Shown piece after piece: positions 1-5,908 of a stretch of 10,620 nucleotides of DNA (within the stretch, counting starts at the first letter, position 1; the number at the start of each line of letters is the position of its first letter). The position numbers and the translations under genes are program-made. The notes under the pieces are model-generated. The model searched no databases, was not told where the DNA came from, and was given only the letters and a program-made list of their open reading frames with translations. The stretch is from CAYQZD01 sp964421875 (lineage in GTDB: Bacteria > Electryoneota > Tariuqbacteria > Tariuqbacterales > Tariuqbacteraceae), in NCBI GenBank assembly GCA_964421875.1, contig CAYQZD010000123.1:1-10620 (forward strand). Direction: 5' to 3'.

Positions 1-26
1 ACCCAGCCGATTTTTTCCGCTGCCAT
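1..26 (-). CDS. 5' end of an unidentified gene running off the left edge
   Basis: On the minus strand an ATG at 26-24 is preceded by GGAGG (31-35) at a 4-nt spacing, and the frame stays open to the edge, reading MAAEKIGW plus a codon starting GT (Val). The same GGAGGTA-T-TATG style of start is seen at base 3501. A strong promoter (67-95) lies just upstream, so this is very probably a real gene start. The pattern K-I-G-W-V is like the first beta strand of a Rossmann fold, for example the 6-phosphogluconate or hydroxyisobutyrate dehydrogenase group, but nine residues cannot establish that. Confidence 0.6.
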
Positions 27-66
27 AATACCTCCATTGTTTAATACAATTTGAATTATTTTTTAC

Positions 67-95
67 ACTATATGATATAAAAAAATAAAAGTCAA
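67..95 (-). promoter_or_regulatory. Sigma-70-type promoter for the left-edge gene
   Basis: On the minus strand TTGACT (90-95) is followed by exactly 17 bp and TATAGT (67-72). Transcription would start near base 60 and give a leader of about 34 nt before the GGAGG and the ATG at 26. This is the best -35/-10 match in the window. Confidence 0.6.
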
Positions 96-96
96 G

Positions 97-228
97 TTAT
101 TTATTGAGTTTTTTCATAAAATTTATCGCATATACTGGGAATACTTCTATTTCATCATACTCTAATTCTGTTTGTATTAAATTATTATAGAACACCAGCT
201 TATGGAATATAATAAGAATAGAAGGCAT
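97..228 (-). CDS. Possible small protein (43 aa) or remnant of a larger gene
   Basis: The minus strand is open from an ATG at 228 to a TAA at 97-99 and reads as MPSILIIFHK, then acidic and aromatic residues, ending INFMKKLNK. The frame is open further upstream, to about base 288, without another ATG. The residue mix (Glu, Tyr and Asp in the middle, Lys-rich end) looks protein-like, and the stop falls two bases before the -35 of the next promoter, where a gene would be expected to end. Against it, there is no Shine-Dalgarno sequence, the DNA is AT-rich and the length is short. It may be the tail of a decayed gene. Confidence 0.28.
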   Translation of the reverse strand: MPSILIIFHKLVFYNNLIQTELEYDEIEVFPVYAINFMKKLNK

Positions 229-271
229 AATTATCAAGCCATAGACGAATTCGATAAGATGTGTTGAATTA

Positions 272-306
272 TAAAAAAATCCACCGGATATTCATCAGGT
301 GGATTT
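272..306 (-). terminator. Rho-independent terminator of the sigma/anti-sigma operon
   Basis: A perfect 9-bp stem (277-285 with 298-306; AAATCCACC against GGTGGATTT) closes a 12-nt loop. On the minus strand the stem runs straight into a T tract (273-279). It begins 50 bp after the stop of the secreted protein gene at 356. Confidence 0.8.
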
Positions 307-355
307 GTTTCACAGAGTTAGGTATGATGCTATGTCATAGTAAGAAATATTCACA

Positions 356-1579
356 TTATAATCTATGTATCTTAATTTTCTTCTTAATTTCATCCGCATT
401 ACCGTTGGTGATTAGCAGCCGTTTTTTAGCGGACATTATCAAGGCGCTATGCTGTTCCCGGTCGAAGGCGCGTCTGAATTTCACCGCCACCACCACATTT
501 TCCTCCGGTTTCACCGATTTCAAGGTGGGTCCGTAGGTCACCATCACGTCCATAATTTCGTCCCGGACCCGCGCTATCGATTCCCTCGCTTTTTCCGAAG
601 ATTCGTCCTCACCGCTATCAATAATAATACCCGTAGTTCGGCCGACAATCTTATCGGGCGCTGCGATGTAGAAAGGGTCGCTCCCAGAACGGCACTTGTG
701 TAAAAACACTGCGCCAAAGCCGGGGACATAGGAAGCCCAGGACTTGGATTGATCGAGATATTCTATCACATACTTGCCCCGCTTCCGTTCTTCGAATACG
801 GTGCGGAGGATTTTCCCCATTATCTGAATGTCGAGAGGTTCGTCGTCGGTTTCCGTTTTAGGTTCGATACTGATTTTCTTTATAAACGCTTCCCGATTAG
901 TCCTTCCTGATTTCACACTTTTCAATTCATTCCCGGAAACCACGATTTCGTATCCGAGAGGTAAATCCTCGTCAAGGCGCAGGTTTTCAATCCGGACTTT
1001 AATGAACAAAGCCTCCTTATTGGGAAGCTCCAGAACCGGGGCGTAGTCCGCCAGGTAATCCTTGAAACTTTCAGGGATTTGCTCCAAGCGCATTTTCAGT
1101 TTATCCAAGCGCTCATCTTTACCTTTTTCCAGCGTGGCGCGCAGGGCTTCCTGGTATTCCTTCACCGCGGCTTTATAATGCGCGGCAGCCGCCCGGGCAT
1201 CCTCAGCTTTTTTCCTCTCCTTCTCGAGTTTTTCGAGATTCTTCTGGAGTTGCTGCTCCGCTTTTTCCAAGGCCCGCTCGTAATCAATAGCCGGTTCAGC
1301 AGGCGGCAGGGGCGAGAATCCAACCCATCCATCCAGATCTATGGTATAAGTACTCAAACTATGGTCGGGCTCAATTTCCACGGTGAACACCACACCGAAT
1401 CCAGAGAGATATAGCCCTTCGACCTCCGCCCGGAGTCTTGCCGTTGGTTCAGTTTCGAACATAGTCTCGATTATCTTCTCCTGGACTTTTATTCGAGCGC
1501 TGGTTTTAGCGATGTCTCCCGCTAAAATGATTGACGGCAAAATTGTCATGGAGATGATGGAAAATATGGTTTTGAACAT
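356..1579 (-). CDS. Secreted two-repeat protein of unknown function, third gene of the sigma-factor operon
   Basis: This 407-aa protein matches no family I can name. Residues 1-20 form a signal peptide (MFKTIF, then a hydrophobic core, cut near LAG), so it should be periplasmic or exported. Residues 100-165 are a charged helical or coiled-coil segment rich in Glu, Lys and Ala. The rest looks duplicated. KIIETMF (35-41) and SGFGVVF (59-65) recur as KILRTVF (256-262) and PGFGAVF (286-292). YAPVLELPNKEALFIKV (179-195) recurs as YGPTLKSVKPEENVVVAV (349-366). The ATG is 1 bp after the anti-sigma stop and has its own AAGGGGAAG ribosome site inside the end of that gene, so translation is coupled. 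A role as extracytoplasmic partner or sensor for the anti-sigma factor is inferred from position only. A terminator follows. Confidence 0.85.
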   Translation of the reverse strand: MFKTIFSIISMTILPSIILAGDIAKTSARIKVQEKIIETMFETEPTARLRAEVEGLYLSGFGVVFTVEIEPDHSLSTYTIDLDGWVGFSPLPPAEPAIDYERALEKAEQQLQKNLEKLEKERKKAEDARAAAAHYKAAVKEYQEALRATLEKGKDERLDKLKMRLEQIPESFKDYLADYAPVLELPNKEALFIKVRIENLRLDEDLPLGYEIVVSGNELKSVKSGRTNREAFIKKISIEPKTETDDEPLDIQIMGKILRTVFEERKRGKYVIEYLDQSKSWASYVPGFGAVFLHKCRSGSDPFYIAAPDKIVGRTTGIIIDSGEDESSEKARESIARVRDEIMDVMVTYGPTLKSVKPEENVVVAVKFRRAFDREQHSALIMSAKKRLLITNGNADEIKKKIKIHRL

Positions 1580-1580
1580 T

Positions 1581-2249
1581 TTATCTTCCCCTTGTTTCGT
1601 TAGTGTCGTATGACGCGTTTTTTATTAAATCCTCCATCCGCATATTGGTCATCAGCCAGCCCACCTGAGTATTCTGTTGAACGTTCTCCAGTCCGCTACC
1701 TATCATCCTCATATCATCCCGGCGCTGGCGCTCAAGTCCTCGAGCAAACTCCGCCAGAGTCAAGGTGTAATCCCGGCGCTGCTGCTGCTCCTGCTCCAGC
1801 ATCATCCGCGAGACCAGCTTCAGAGTCTCTATCCTCTCCGCCTGCATACGCTGCTCGAAATCCGAAGGTACAGCGCTCGGCGCCACCGCCTGTTTCCCGA
1901 AGGAGAGACTGAAATCGCCGTCCCGATAAGATACCGCCGGCTTCAATATCCAGAGCGCCAGCAGCGCCGCCGCCGCCGCTAAACCCCACCTTAACGCTCC
2001 CCGGGGCTCCAGCAGCGTTGACAGCTTCCGTAGAAAGCCGGCAGGCTCTTCGGCGACGAAGACCATCCCCGCAGGCGGCTCCTCTTCGCCTAATTCCAGC
2101 ATCACCGCCTCGGTATTCTTCAGCTCTTCCCATGCTTTCCGGCACTGGGAGCAGGCGGAGATATGAGCCATCATTTTCTCCCGCTCCGCCTCGCTTAATT
2201 CGCCGTACAACAGGGCGGGGAGTTCAGTTTTTGAATCTTCACACTTCAT
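1581..2249 (-). CDS. Membrane-anchored anti-sigma factor with N-terminal zinc-binding domain
   Basis: This 222-aa protein should hold the upstream ECF sigma factor inactive at the membrane. The N-terminal cytoplasmic domain has the zinc anti-sigma (ZAS, zf-HC2) signature: Cys3, then His29-x3-Cys33-x2-Cys36. Residues 86-103 form one membrane helix rich in Ala and Leu (LRWGLAAAAALLALWIL). The part outside the membrane (about 104-222) is mostly helical, rich in Met, Gln, Glu and Arg (for example RMMLEQEQQQRRD at 148-160), and has no domain I recognise; it is the likely sensing part. The start overlaps the sigma gene by 11 bp, the usual coupling that keeps sigma and anti-sigma in balance. A GAGGAA lies about 13 nt before the ATG. 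Confidence 0.9.
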   Translation of the reverse strand: MKCEDSKTELPALLYGELSEAEREKMMAHISACSQCRKAWEELKNTEAVMLELGEEEPPAGMVFVAEEPAGFLRKLSTLLEPRGALRWGLAAAAALLALWILKPAVSYRDGDFSLSFGKQAVAPSAVPSDFEQRMQAERIETLKLVSRMMLEQEQQQRRDYTLTLAEFARGLERQRRDDMRMIGSGLENVQQNTQVGWLMTNMRMEDLIKNASYDTNETRGR

Positions 2250-2820
2250 TTTTCAGAAATTCCTCAACCTTCATTTCCTCAAATATTTTACGCATCGACC
2301 TGAAACCGTAGTAGAGCCTCGATTTGACCGTATTCAACGGCGCCTCCAAAGCTTCCGCGATTTCGATGAATTTCAGTCCCTGGTAAACCTTCAACACCAA
2401 CACTTCCCGCTGTTCCTGCGGAATTTTTCTTAGGGCGGCTCGAACCAACTCCGCCCGCTGCCCAGCCTCGGCAAGTTCAGAGGGATTGGCTCCCTCATCG
2501 ACCAGGTTTTCATTGTATTCAGCCGAGACATTGTCATCATCCAGCGAGTATACTTCCTTTCGCTTACGGTAGTGGTCTCGAGCCACGTTGACCGCAATTC
2601 GGTAAAGCCAGGGACTGAAGCGAGACCGGTCCTTCAGTCTCTTCAGGCTGCGGTAGCACCTGATGAAGACTGTCTGCGAAAGGTCCGCCGCCGCCGTCCG
2701 GTCGCCCACCAATTTCAGGATGAAATTGTACACCGGTTTCTGGTGCCGCCGCACCAGAGTGTTGAAGGCGGAAACGTCCCCCCGGTCCAAATATAATTCT
2801 ATCAGTTCCCGGTCGTTCAT
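2239..2820 (-). CDS. ECF-type RNA polymerase sigma factor
   Basis: This 193-aa protein has the two-domain layout of group 4 (ECF, RpoE-like) sigma factors. Region 2 spans about 20-88, with the core-binding and -10-recognition helices (AADLSQTVFIRCYRSL, then SPWLYRIAVNVARDHYRK). An acidic linker follows (93-120). Region 4 spans about 125-180, with the helix-turn-helix that reads the -35 element (EIAEALEAPLNTVKSRLYYG). Length is typical. The start MNDRELIELYLDRGD is the usual family start although no clear Shine-Dalgarno sequence precedes it. The next gene is its anti-sigma factor, overlapping by 11 bp, so this is a signal-controlled regulator probably acting on envelope functions. Its targets cannot be read from the window, but its own operon is a likely one. 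Confidence 0.95.
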   Translation of the reverse strand: MNDRELIELYLDRGDVSAFNTLVRRHQKPVYNFILKLVGDRTAAADLSQTVFIRCYRSLKRLKDRSRFSPWLYRIAVNVARDHYRKRKEVYSLDDDNVSAEYNENLVDEGANPSELAEAGQRAELVRAALRKIPQEQREVLVLKVYQGLKFIEIAEALEAPLNTVKSRLYYGFRSMRKIFEEMKVEEFLKNEV

Positions 2821-2856
2821 ACCGATAATATCTGTCTATCTGTCTTAAGGACGAGC

Positions 2857-2886
2857 ATTAAACGATAAAAGTTTTATCGAAGTCAC
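2857..2886 (-). promoter_or_regulatory. Predicted promoter of the sigma/anti-sigma operon
   Basis: On the minus strand GTGACT (2881-2886) is followed by 18 bp and TTTAAT (2857-2862), four and five matches to the sigma-70 consensus. The leader would be about 30 nt. An alternative reading as an ECF-type autoregulated promoter uses AACTT inside the palindrome as -35 and CGTCC about 15 bp on as -10. Both readings are inference. Confidence 0.4.
2863..2879. promoter_or_regulatory. 17-bp palindrome, operator candidate
   Basis: CGATAAAAGTTTTATCG is a perfect 8+1+8 inverted repeat. It fills the spacer between the proposed -35 and -10 boxes, a classic place for a repressor to block polymerase. No regulator gene that would obviously bind it is present in the window. 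Confidence 0.4.
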
Positions 2887-2903
2887 CCTTCCTGTAAAAT
2901 ACA

Positions 2904-2939
2904 ACCGAAAAAGAAACGCCGAGTTTCCATACCCGGCGT
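2904..2939 (-). terminator. Rho-independent terminator after the cNMP-binding gene
   Basis: On the minus strand ACGCCGGGT and ACTCGGCGT (2931-2939 and 2916-2924) form a 9-bp stem with one G-T pair and a 6-nt loop, followed at once by TTCTTTTTC. It sits 31 bp after the stop codon at 2971 and separates the channel operon from the sigma operon. Confidence 0.8.
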
Positions 2940-2970
2940 ATATCCTCGATTACAATCTATAGCCCGAAAC

Positions 2971-3414
2971 CTACCGCCACCCCTTTTCCAAGGCAAGGCT
3001 GAATGCGGTGGTCAGTTTCATAATATCGCTGTTCGCCTTCTTCAACCTGTCCGAAAGCACATAGCCGATATTATAGAATATATAATAGCCAATGCGGGGA
3101 TTGGCCTCAGCCAGTTTCGCCAGTTTCCTCTTGTTAATTTCCCCCAGCGTCACCTCACCTATCGCCCGCATTGTGGCGCTGCGAGTATGGTCTTCGAAAA
3201 GGCTCATCTCCCCCACCATCGGGTTATTCTCCGCCTTAAGACTGGTCAGCATCTTGTCCCGCTTGTCCAATCCCCCGGTATCGGCGGTGAGCGTTAGTTC
3301 CTGGGAGACCTCGAGCGTGCCCTGCAACAGAATGAAGATGTCTTCCCCCGGAGTCCCCTCCTGCACTACAACCTCTCCGTCCTTGAATTTACGGAGCTGA
3401 ATCAGTTCCGTCAC
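2971..3414 (-). CDS. Cyclic-nucleotide-binding domain protein, 5' end severed by an in-frame stop
   Basis: The open part gives 147 residues from a GTG at 3414. It is the beta-roll of the CAP/CNMP family: FKDGEVVVQEG and GEDIFILLQGTLEV, then the phosphate-binding cassette GEMSLFEDHTRSA (68-80) with the family's Gly-Glu and Arg-Ser-Ala, which suggests a nucleotide could be bound. There is no helix-turn-helix, so it is not a Crp-type regulator. The true start is almost certainly the ATG at 3501 with its strong ribosome site: that reading supplies the missing first helices and continues in the same frame, but a TAA at 3430-3432 interrupts it. The GTG has only a weak GAGAA before it. The gene may be a recent pseudogene, be restarted at the GTG, or contain a sequence error. 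It follows the K+ channel gene and probably acts with it. Confidence 0.75.
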   Translation of the reverse strand: MTELIQLRKFKDGEVVVQEGTPGEDIFILLQGTLEVSQELTLTADTGGLDKRDKMLTSLKAENNPMVGEMSLFEDHTRSATMRAIGEVTLGEINKRKLAKLAEANPRIGYYIFYNIGYVLSDRLKKANSDIMKLTTAFSLALEKGWR

Positions 3415-3501
3415 ATTCTCGATTTCGGGTTAAGTCAATCCTTTGAAGAGGGAAAACCGCTTTAAAACGTCCAGACTTAACAAACTCTTTCGGTGCGCCA
3501 T
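3415..3501 (-). pseudogene. Severed 5' segment of the cNMP-binding gene
   Basis: From the ATG at 3501 the minus strand encodes 23 residues, MAHRKSLLSLDVLKRF then SLFKGLT, followed by TAA (3430-3432), then PEIEN and directly the body of the cNMP-binding domain in the same frame. Leu-Phe-x-Gly-Leu-(S/T)-x-x-Glu-Ile is the usual N-terminal helix motif of this family, so the stop replaces one residue within it. A C-to-T change in a CAA (Gln) codon, or G-to-T in GAA (Glu), would produce it. GGAGG (3506-3510) lies 4 nt before the ATG, inside the last codons of the channel gene. TAA is an ordinary stop elsewhere in the window (356-358, 1581-1583, 6111-6113), so general recoding is unlikely. Confidence 0.75.
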
Positions 3502-3502
3502 A

Positions 3503-4759
3503 CTACCTCCCTACCACTACAATGGCGTAATCGTTTTCCTTGACCTTGTAATCAAGGGGCGGATTTAAATTGATAAACGCGGTTTCCAATTCCTCCGGGG
3601 AATGCCCCGCCTGCAGCAGCTTCTTCTGGATGAAAGCGTCCACCGAAGAAATATCAGCCGAAAGAATGTCGTCCACCTGTAAAATGCTCTCTTCGGTTAC
3701 GAATCCGACAAGGATGCAGTTTTGCGTCCGTTTCAGGCGCCGGGACAGCTCCTCGAAGGTCCAGCCCACAGACTCTTTTGAAAGCTTGAGCGATTTGAAA
3801 TAGGGGCCATGACCGACGTCCAGCAGCGAATCGAGCACTCGTGAGATGTTAGGCGCTACCGCGCAATTTGCCAGAAGCTGACCGGTGTATTTGTCTGCGA
3901 TAATGACCTTGTCGGCTCCGGCTCGCCGTAAATGCCCTTCACTTTGGCGGCGGATAACCTGCACTAAGACCTTGGCCCGGGGACTCACCGACTTGACCGC
4001 CAGGGTAGCCAACACGGTGCGCTCGTCGGCGATTTCCGGCGACTGTCCGCTGTCGGGAAGAATCAGCACCGCTCTGGCGTCGGCGACCTGCGCCCGGTTA
4101 AGCACCGCGGTTCCGGTGTAATCCCCTTTGAGGAAGGTCAGGTTGCCCGCGGTGAAACGCTGCTGGTATTCCTCGATTAACTCCTGCGACAAATCGCTGA
4201 CGAGGACGATGCTGGTGTCCCCTTCAGGATTTTCCCAATTAATCAGGGTTTCAACCGCCTCTAAACCGCTGGCATTCCAGCCTAAAATCACAAAATGATC
4301 CTTGAAAAACACCTTCTGCAAACCTCTCTCCTCTCGCAGTTTTTTCGCCACGAAAAGGGATGAAACCGTGGCGGTGAACAGCGACACTATCGCCACTCCG
4401 GAAAGCATCACGAAACTGGCCAGCAGCCTTCCCCCCAGCGACATCGGAACCTTATCGCCATACCCCACTGTGGTCATTGTCACCAGCGCCCACCACATTG
4501 AATCCAGCACCGAACCGAACCCCGCTTCGCCGTTCTCGAATACCAGTATGGCGGTGCCGCCCAACAGGCACACCAGAAACAAGGAGACTACCAGCCGGGG
4601 CAGGTTGGAGCTGAAGATAAGGTCAATAATGTCCTTGATATCGCCCCACTGCCTCTGCCACCGTTCACGGGAAATCAAAAATTTCGCCCATTGTCTGCGT
4701 TTCATACAGGTTACTTCATACAATTCGGCCGCGTTAAAACGCAAGCTGTGATTATTCAT
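3503..4759 (-). CDS. MthK-like two-helix potassium channel with RCK (TrkA-N/TrkA-C) domain
   Basis: This 418-aa protein is an inner-membrane K+ channel subunit, presumably tetrameric. After a basic N-terminus, helix 1 spans about 55-74, the pore helix and selectivity filter are WWALVTMTTVGYGD (89-102), and helix 2 spans about 110-137. No voltage-sensor helices are present. The cytoplasmic RCK Rossmann domain starts at HFVILGWNASG (155-165), like the GWS form of MthK rather than strict GxGxxG, and runs to about 300. The TrkA-C part follows, ending NPPLDYKVKENDYAIVVVGR. Compared with MthK as I recall it, a helical stretch of about 35 residues (362-396) is inserted before NPPLDY, and two of three Ca2+-ligand positions (Glu210, Glu212) align with Gln267 and Ile269. 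The ATG at 4759 has a weak ribosome site; Met19 is an alternative start. The gene ends 1 bp before the ATG of the cNMP-binding gene. Confidence 0.92.
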   Translation of the reverse strand: MNNHSLRFNAAELYEVTCMKRRQWAKFLISRERWQRQWGDIKDIIDLIFSSNLPRLVVSLFLVCLLGGTAILVFENGEAGFGSVLDSMWWALVTMTTVGYGDKVPMSLGGRLLASFVMLSGVAIVSLFTATVSSLFVAKKLREERGLQKVFFKDHFVILGWNASGLEAVETLINWENPEGDTSIVLVSDLSQELIEEYQQRFTAGNLTFLKGDYTGTAVLNRAQVADARAVLILPDSGQSPEIADERTVLATLAVKSVSPRAKVLVQVIRRQSEGHLRRAGADKVIIADKYTGQLLANCAVAPNISRVLDSLLDVGHGPYFKSLKLSKESVGWTFEELSRRLKRTQNCILVGFVTEESILQVDDILSADISSVDAFIQKKLLQAGHSPEELETAFINLNPPLDYKVKENDYAIVVVGR

Positions 4760-4794
4760 TCCGATTTGAGTAGCACCGAGATTAAAACTCTACA

Positions 4795-4823
4795 AGAATA
4801 TTAATTTAAACCTTTGAAATCAA
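4795..4823 (-). promoter_or_regulatory. Predicted promoter of the channel/cNMP operon
   Basis: On the minus strand TTGATT (4818-4823), a 17-bp spacer and TATTCT (4795-4800) lie in the 74-bp gap after the epimerase gene. The leader would be about 29 nt. I see no terminator for the epimerase gene in this gap, so read-through is also possible. Confidence 0.4.
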
Positions 4824-4833
4824 ATAATCAAAC

Positions 4834-5757
4834 CTAAATTTGCGACCTGTGCCACTCCACCGTTCTTTCTAATCCCTTTCGAAATGACATAGTCGGTTCC
4901 CACTCCAGCTCCCGCTTCGCCTTTGAGGCGTCCATATAGGTTTTTTGAATCTCCCCCATCCGGGGCGGAGCATAAATCGGGGCAGGTTGGAAACCGATGA
5001 TGTCTTGAAGATGACGGTAGATTTCATTTACGGAAGTTCCGATACTGGAGCCGATATTATAAATCTGCTTGTCGCCTCTCTCGATTGACCTAATCATAAC
5101 GTCGGCGATGTCATCGACGTAAACATAATCCCTCAACTGTTCGCCATCCCCGTATATTTTGGGAGTTTCACCGGCAAGCATCTGATGGATGAAAATCGCG
5201 TTCACTCCCGCCTCCCCCAAGGGATTCTGCCGCGGGCCGTAAACATTGGGCAGTCTTAAAACAGTGTAATTCAAATCGAAATTCACGCCGTATTGATACA
5301 AATAATGCTCCACCGCGTGCTTGGATACACCATAGTTGCACTCCGGCCTGATCGGATGGTTTTCATTGACCGGAAGTTCATCGGGTTCTCCGTACATAGC
5401 CCCGCCGGTGGAGATATAAATTATTTTTTTTACGTCTGTTCTCATCGCCTCCAGAATCAGATTCAAGCTCCCCAGGATATTGCATTCCGCATCGAATAGC
5501 GGGTCCTCCAAGGATTTCCTTACATCGATTTGCGCCGCCAGATGGAAGACATAATCAGGGCGGAAATCATCGAATATCCGCCACATCTGCGCCGTGTCTC
5601 GGATGTCGGATTGGTGAAAAATTGCCAATGAATTCACATTATTCAGGAAACCGGTGGAAAGATTGTCCACTACCGATACCGTGTTCCCCATTTCAATCAG
5701 AGCGTCGACCAGGTTGGAGCCGATGAAACCGGCGCCTCCGGTTACCAGTATTTTCAT
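4834..5757 (-). CDS. GalE-type NAD-dependent nucleotide-sugar epimerase (extended SDR)
   Basis: This 307-aa cytoplasmic enzyme is an extended short-chain dehydrogenase, most like the short UDP-glucose 4-epimerases of about 310 residues. It has the NAD-binding TGGAGFIGSN (6-15), the acidic end of the second strand with DNLSTG (31-36), HLAAQIDVRKS (72-82), ISTGGAMYGE (115-124) supplying the catalytic Ser/Thr, the Tyr142-x3-Lys146 pair (NYGVSKHAVE), LRLPNVYGPRQ (167-177) and YGDGEQLRDYVYVDDIAD (202-219), which contacts the sugar nucleotide. It would interconvert UDP-hexoses at C4 through a keto intermediate, for surface glycans or galactose use. Other sugar-nucleotide epimerases or dehydratases share these motifs, so the substrate is uncertain. 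It has its own upstream promoter and no glycan gene beside it. Confidence 0.9.
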   Translation of the reverse strand: MKILVTGGAGFIGSNLVDALIEMGNTVSVVDNLSTGFLNNVNSLAIFHQSDIRDTAQMWRIFDDFRPDYVFHLAAQIDVRKSLEDPLFDAECNILGSLNLILEAMRTDVKKIIYISTGGAMYGEPDELPVNENHPIRPECNYGVSKHAVEHYLYQYGVNFDLNYTVLRLPNVYGPRQNPLGEAGVNAIFIHQMLAGETPKIYGDGEQLRDYVYVDDIADVMIRSIERGDKQIYNIGSSIGTSVNEIYRHLQDIIGFQPAPIYAPPRMGEIQKTYMDASKAKRELEWEPTMSFRKGLERTVEWHRSQI

Positions 5758-5797
5758 TTATTAAGACCGCTTTCAGTTATTCCAGAAGTAGATTCGA

Positions 5798-5825
5798 ATT
5801 ATATGTAGCAGGTTACTATACCCAA
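5798..5825 (-). promoter_or_regulatory. Predicted promoter of the epimerase gene
   Basis: A perfect TATAAT (5798-5803 on the minus strand) lies 16 bp after TTGGGT (5820-5825), giving a leader of about 33 nt before the ATG at 5757. The ribosome site is weak (GAAAG). The 61-codon ORF overlapping here is judged spurious. Confidence 0.45.
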
Positions 5826-5908
5826 TATTGAGGAAGAGTATAGAGACCAAAACAGTTTTTATTATTAATTGGAGCGGATAATAGTGAACAAATTTTGAAA
5901 AGGTAAGA

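Larger units (their letters stand above)
27..355. other. 329-bp AT-rich intergenic region
   Basis: This gap separates the end of the sigma-factor operon from the left-edge gene. It holds, in transcription order, the operon terminator (272-306), the doubtful 43-codon ORF (97-228) and the promoter and ribosome binding site of the left-edge gene (31-95). It is clearly more AT-rich than the neighbouring genes. I see no RNA gene in it. Confidence 0.7.

Noticed and set aside
261..703. Plus-strand ORFs near the end of the secreted-protein gene
   Set aside because: They overlap the terminator and lie antisense to the secreted-protein gene; the hydrophobic run in one of them is the complement of the Lys/Glu-rich C-terminus.
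1732..2145. 137-codon ORF on the minus strand inside the anti-sigma gene
   Set aside because: It is an alternative frame of the anti-sigma gene, rich in Gly, Ala and Arg as expected of a shadow frame in GC-rich DNA; the anti-sigma frame has clear zinc-site and membrane motifs.
2971..3501. Stop-codon recoding (TAA as a sense codon) in this organism
   Set aside because: TAA ends at least three other genes in the window at sensible positions, so general reassignment does not fit.
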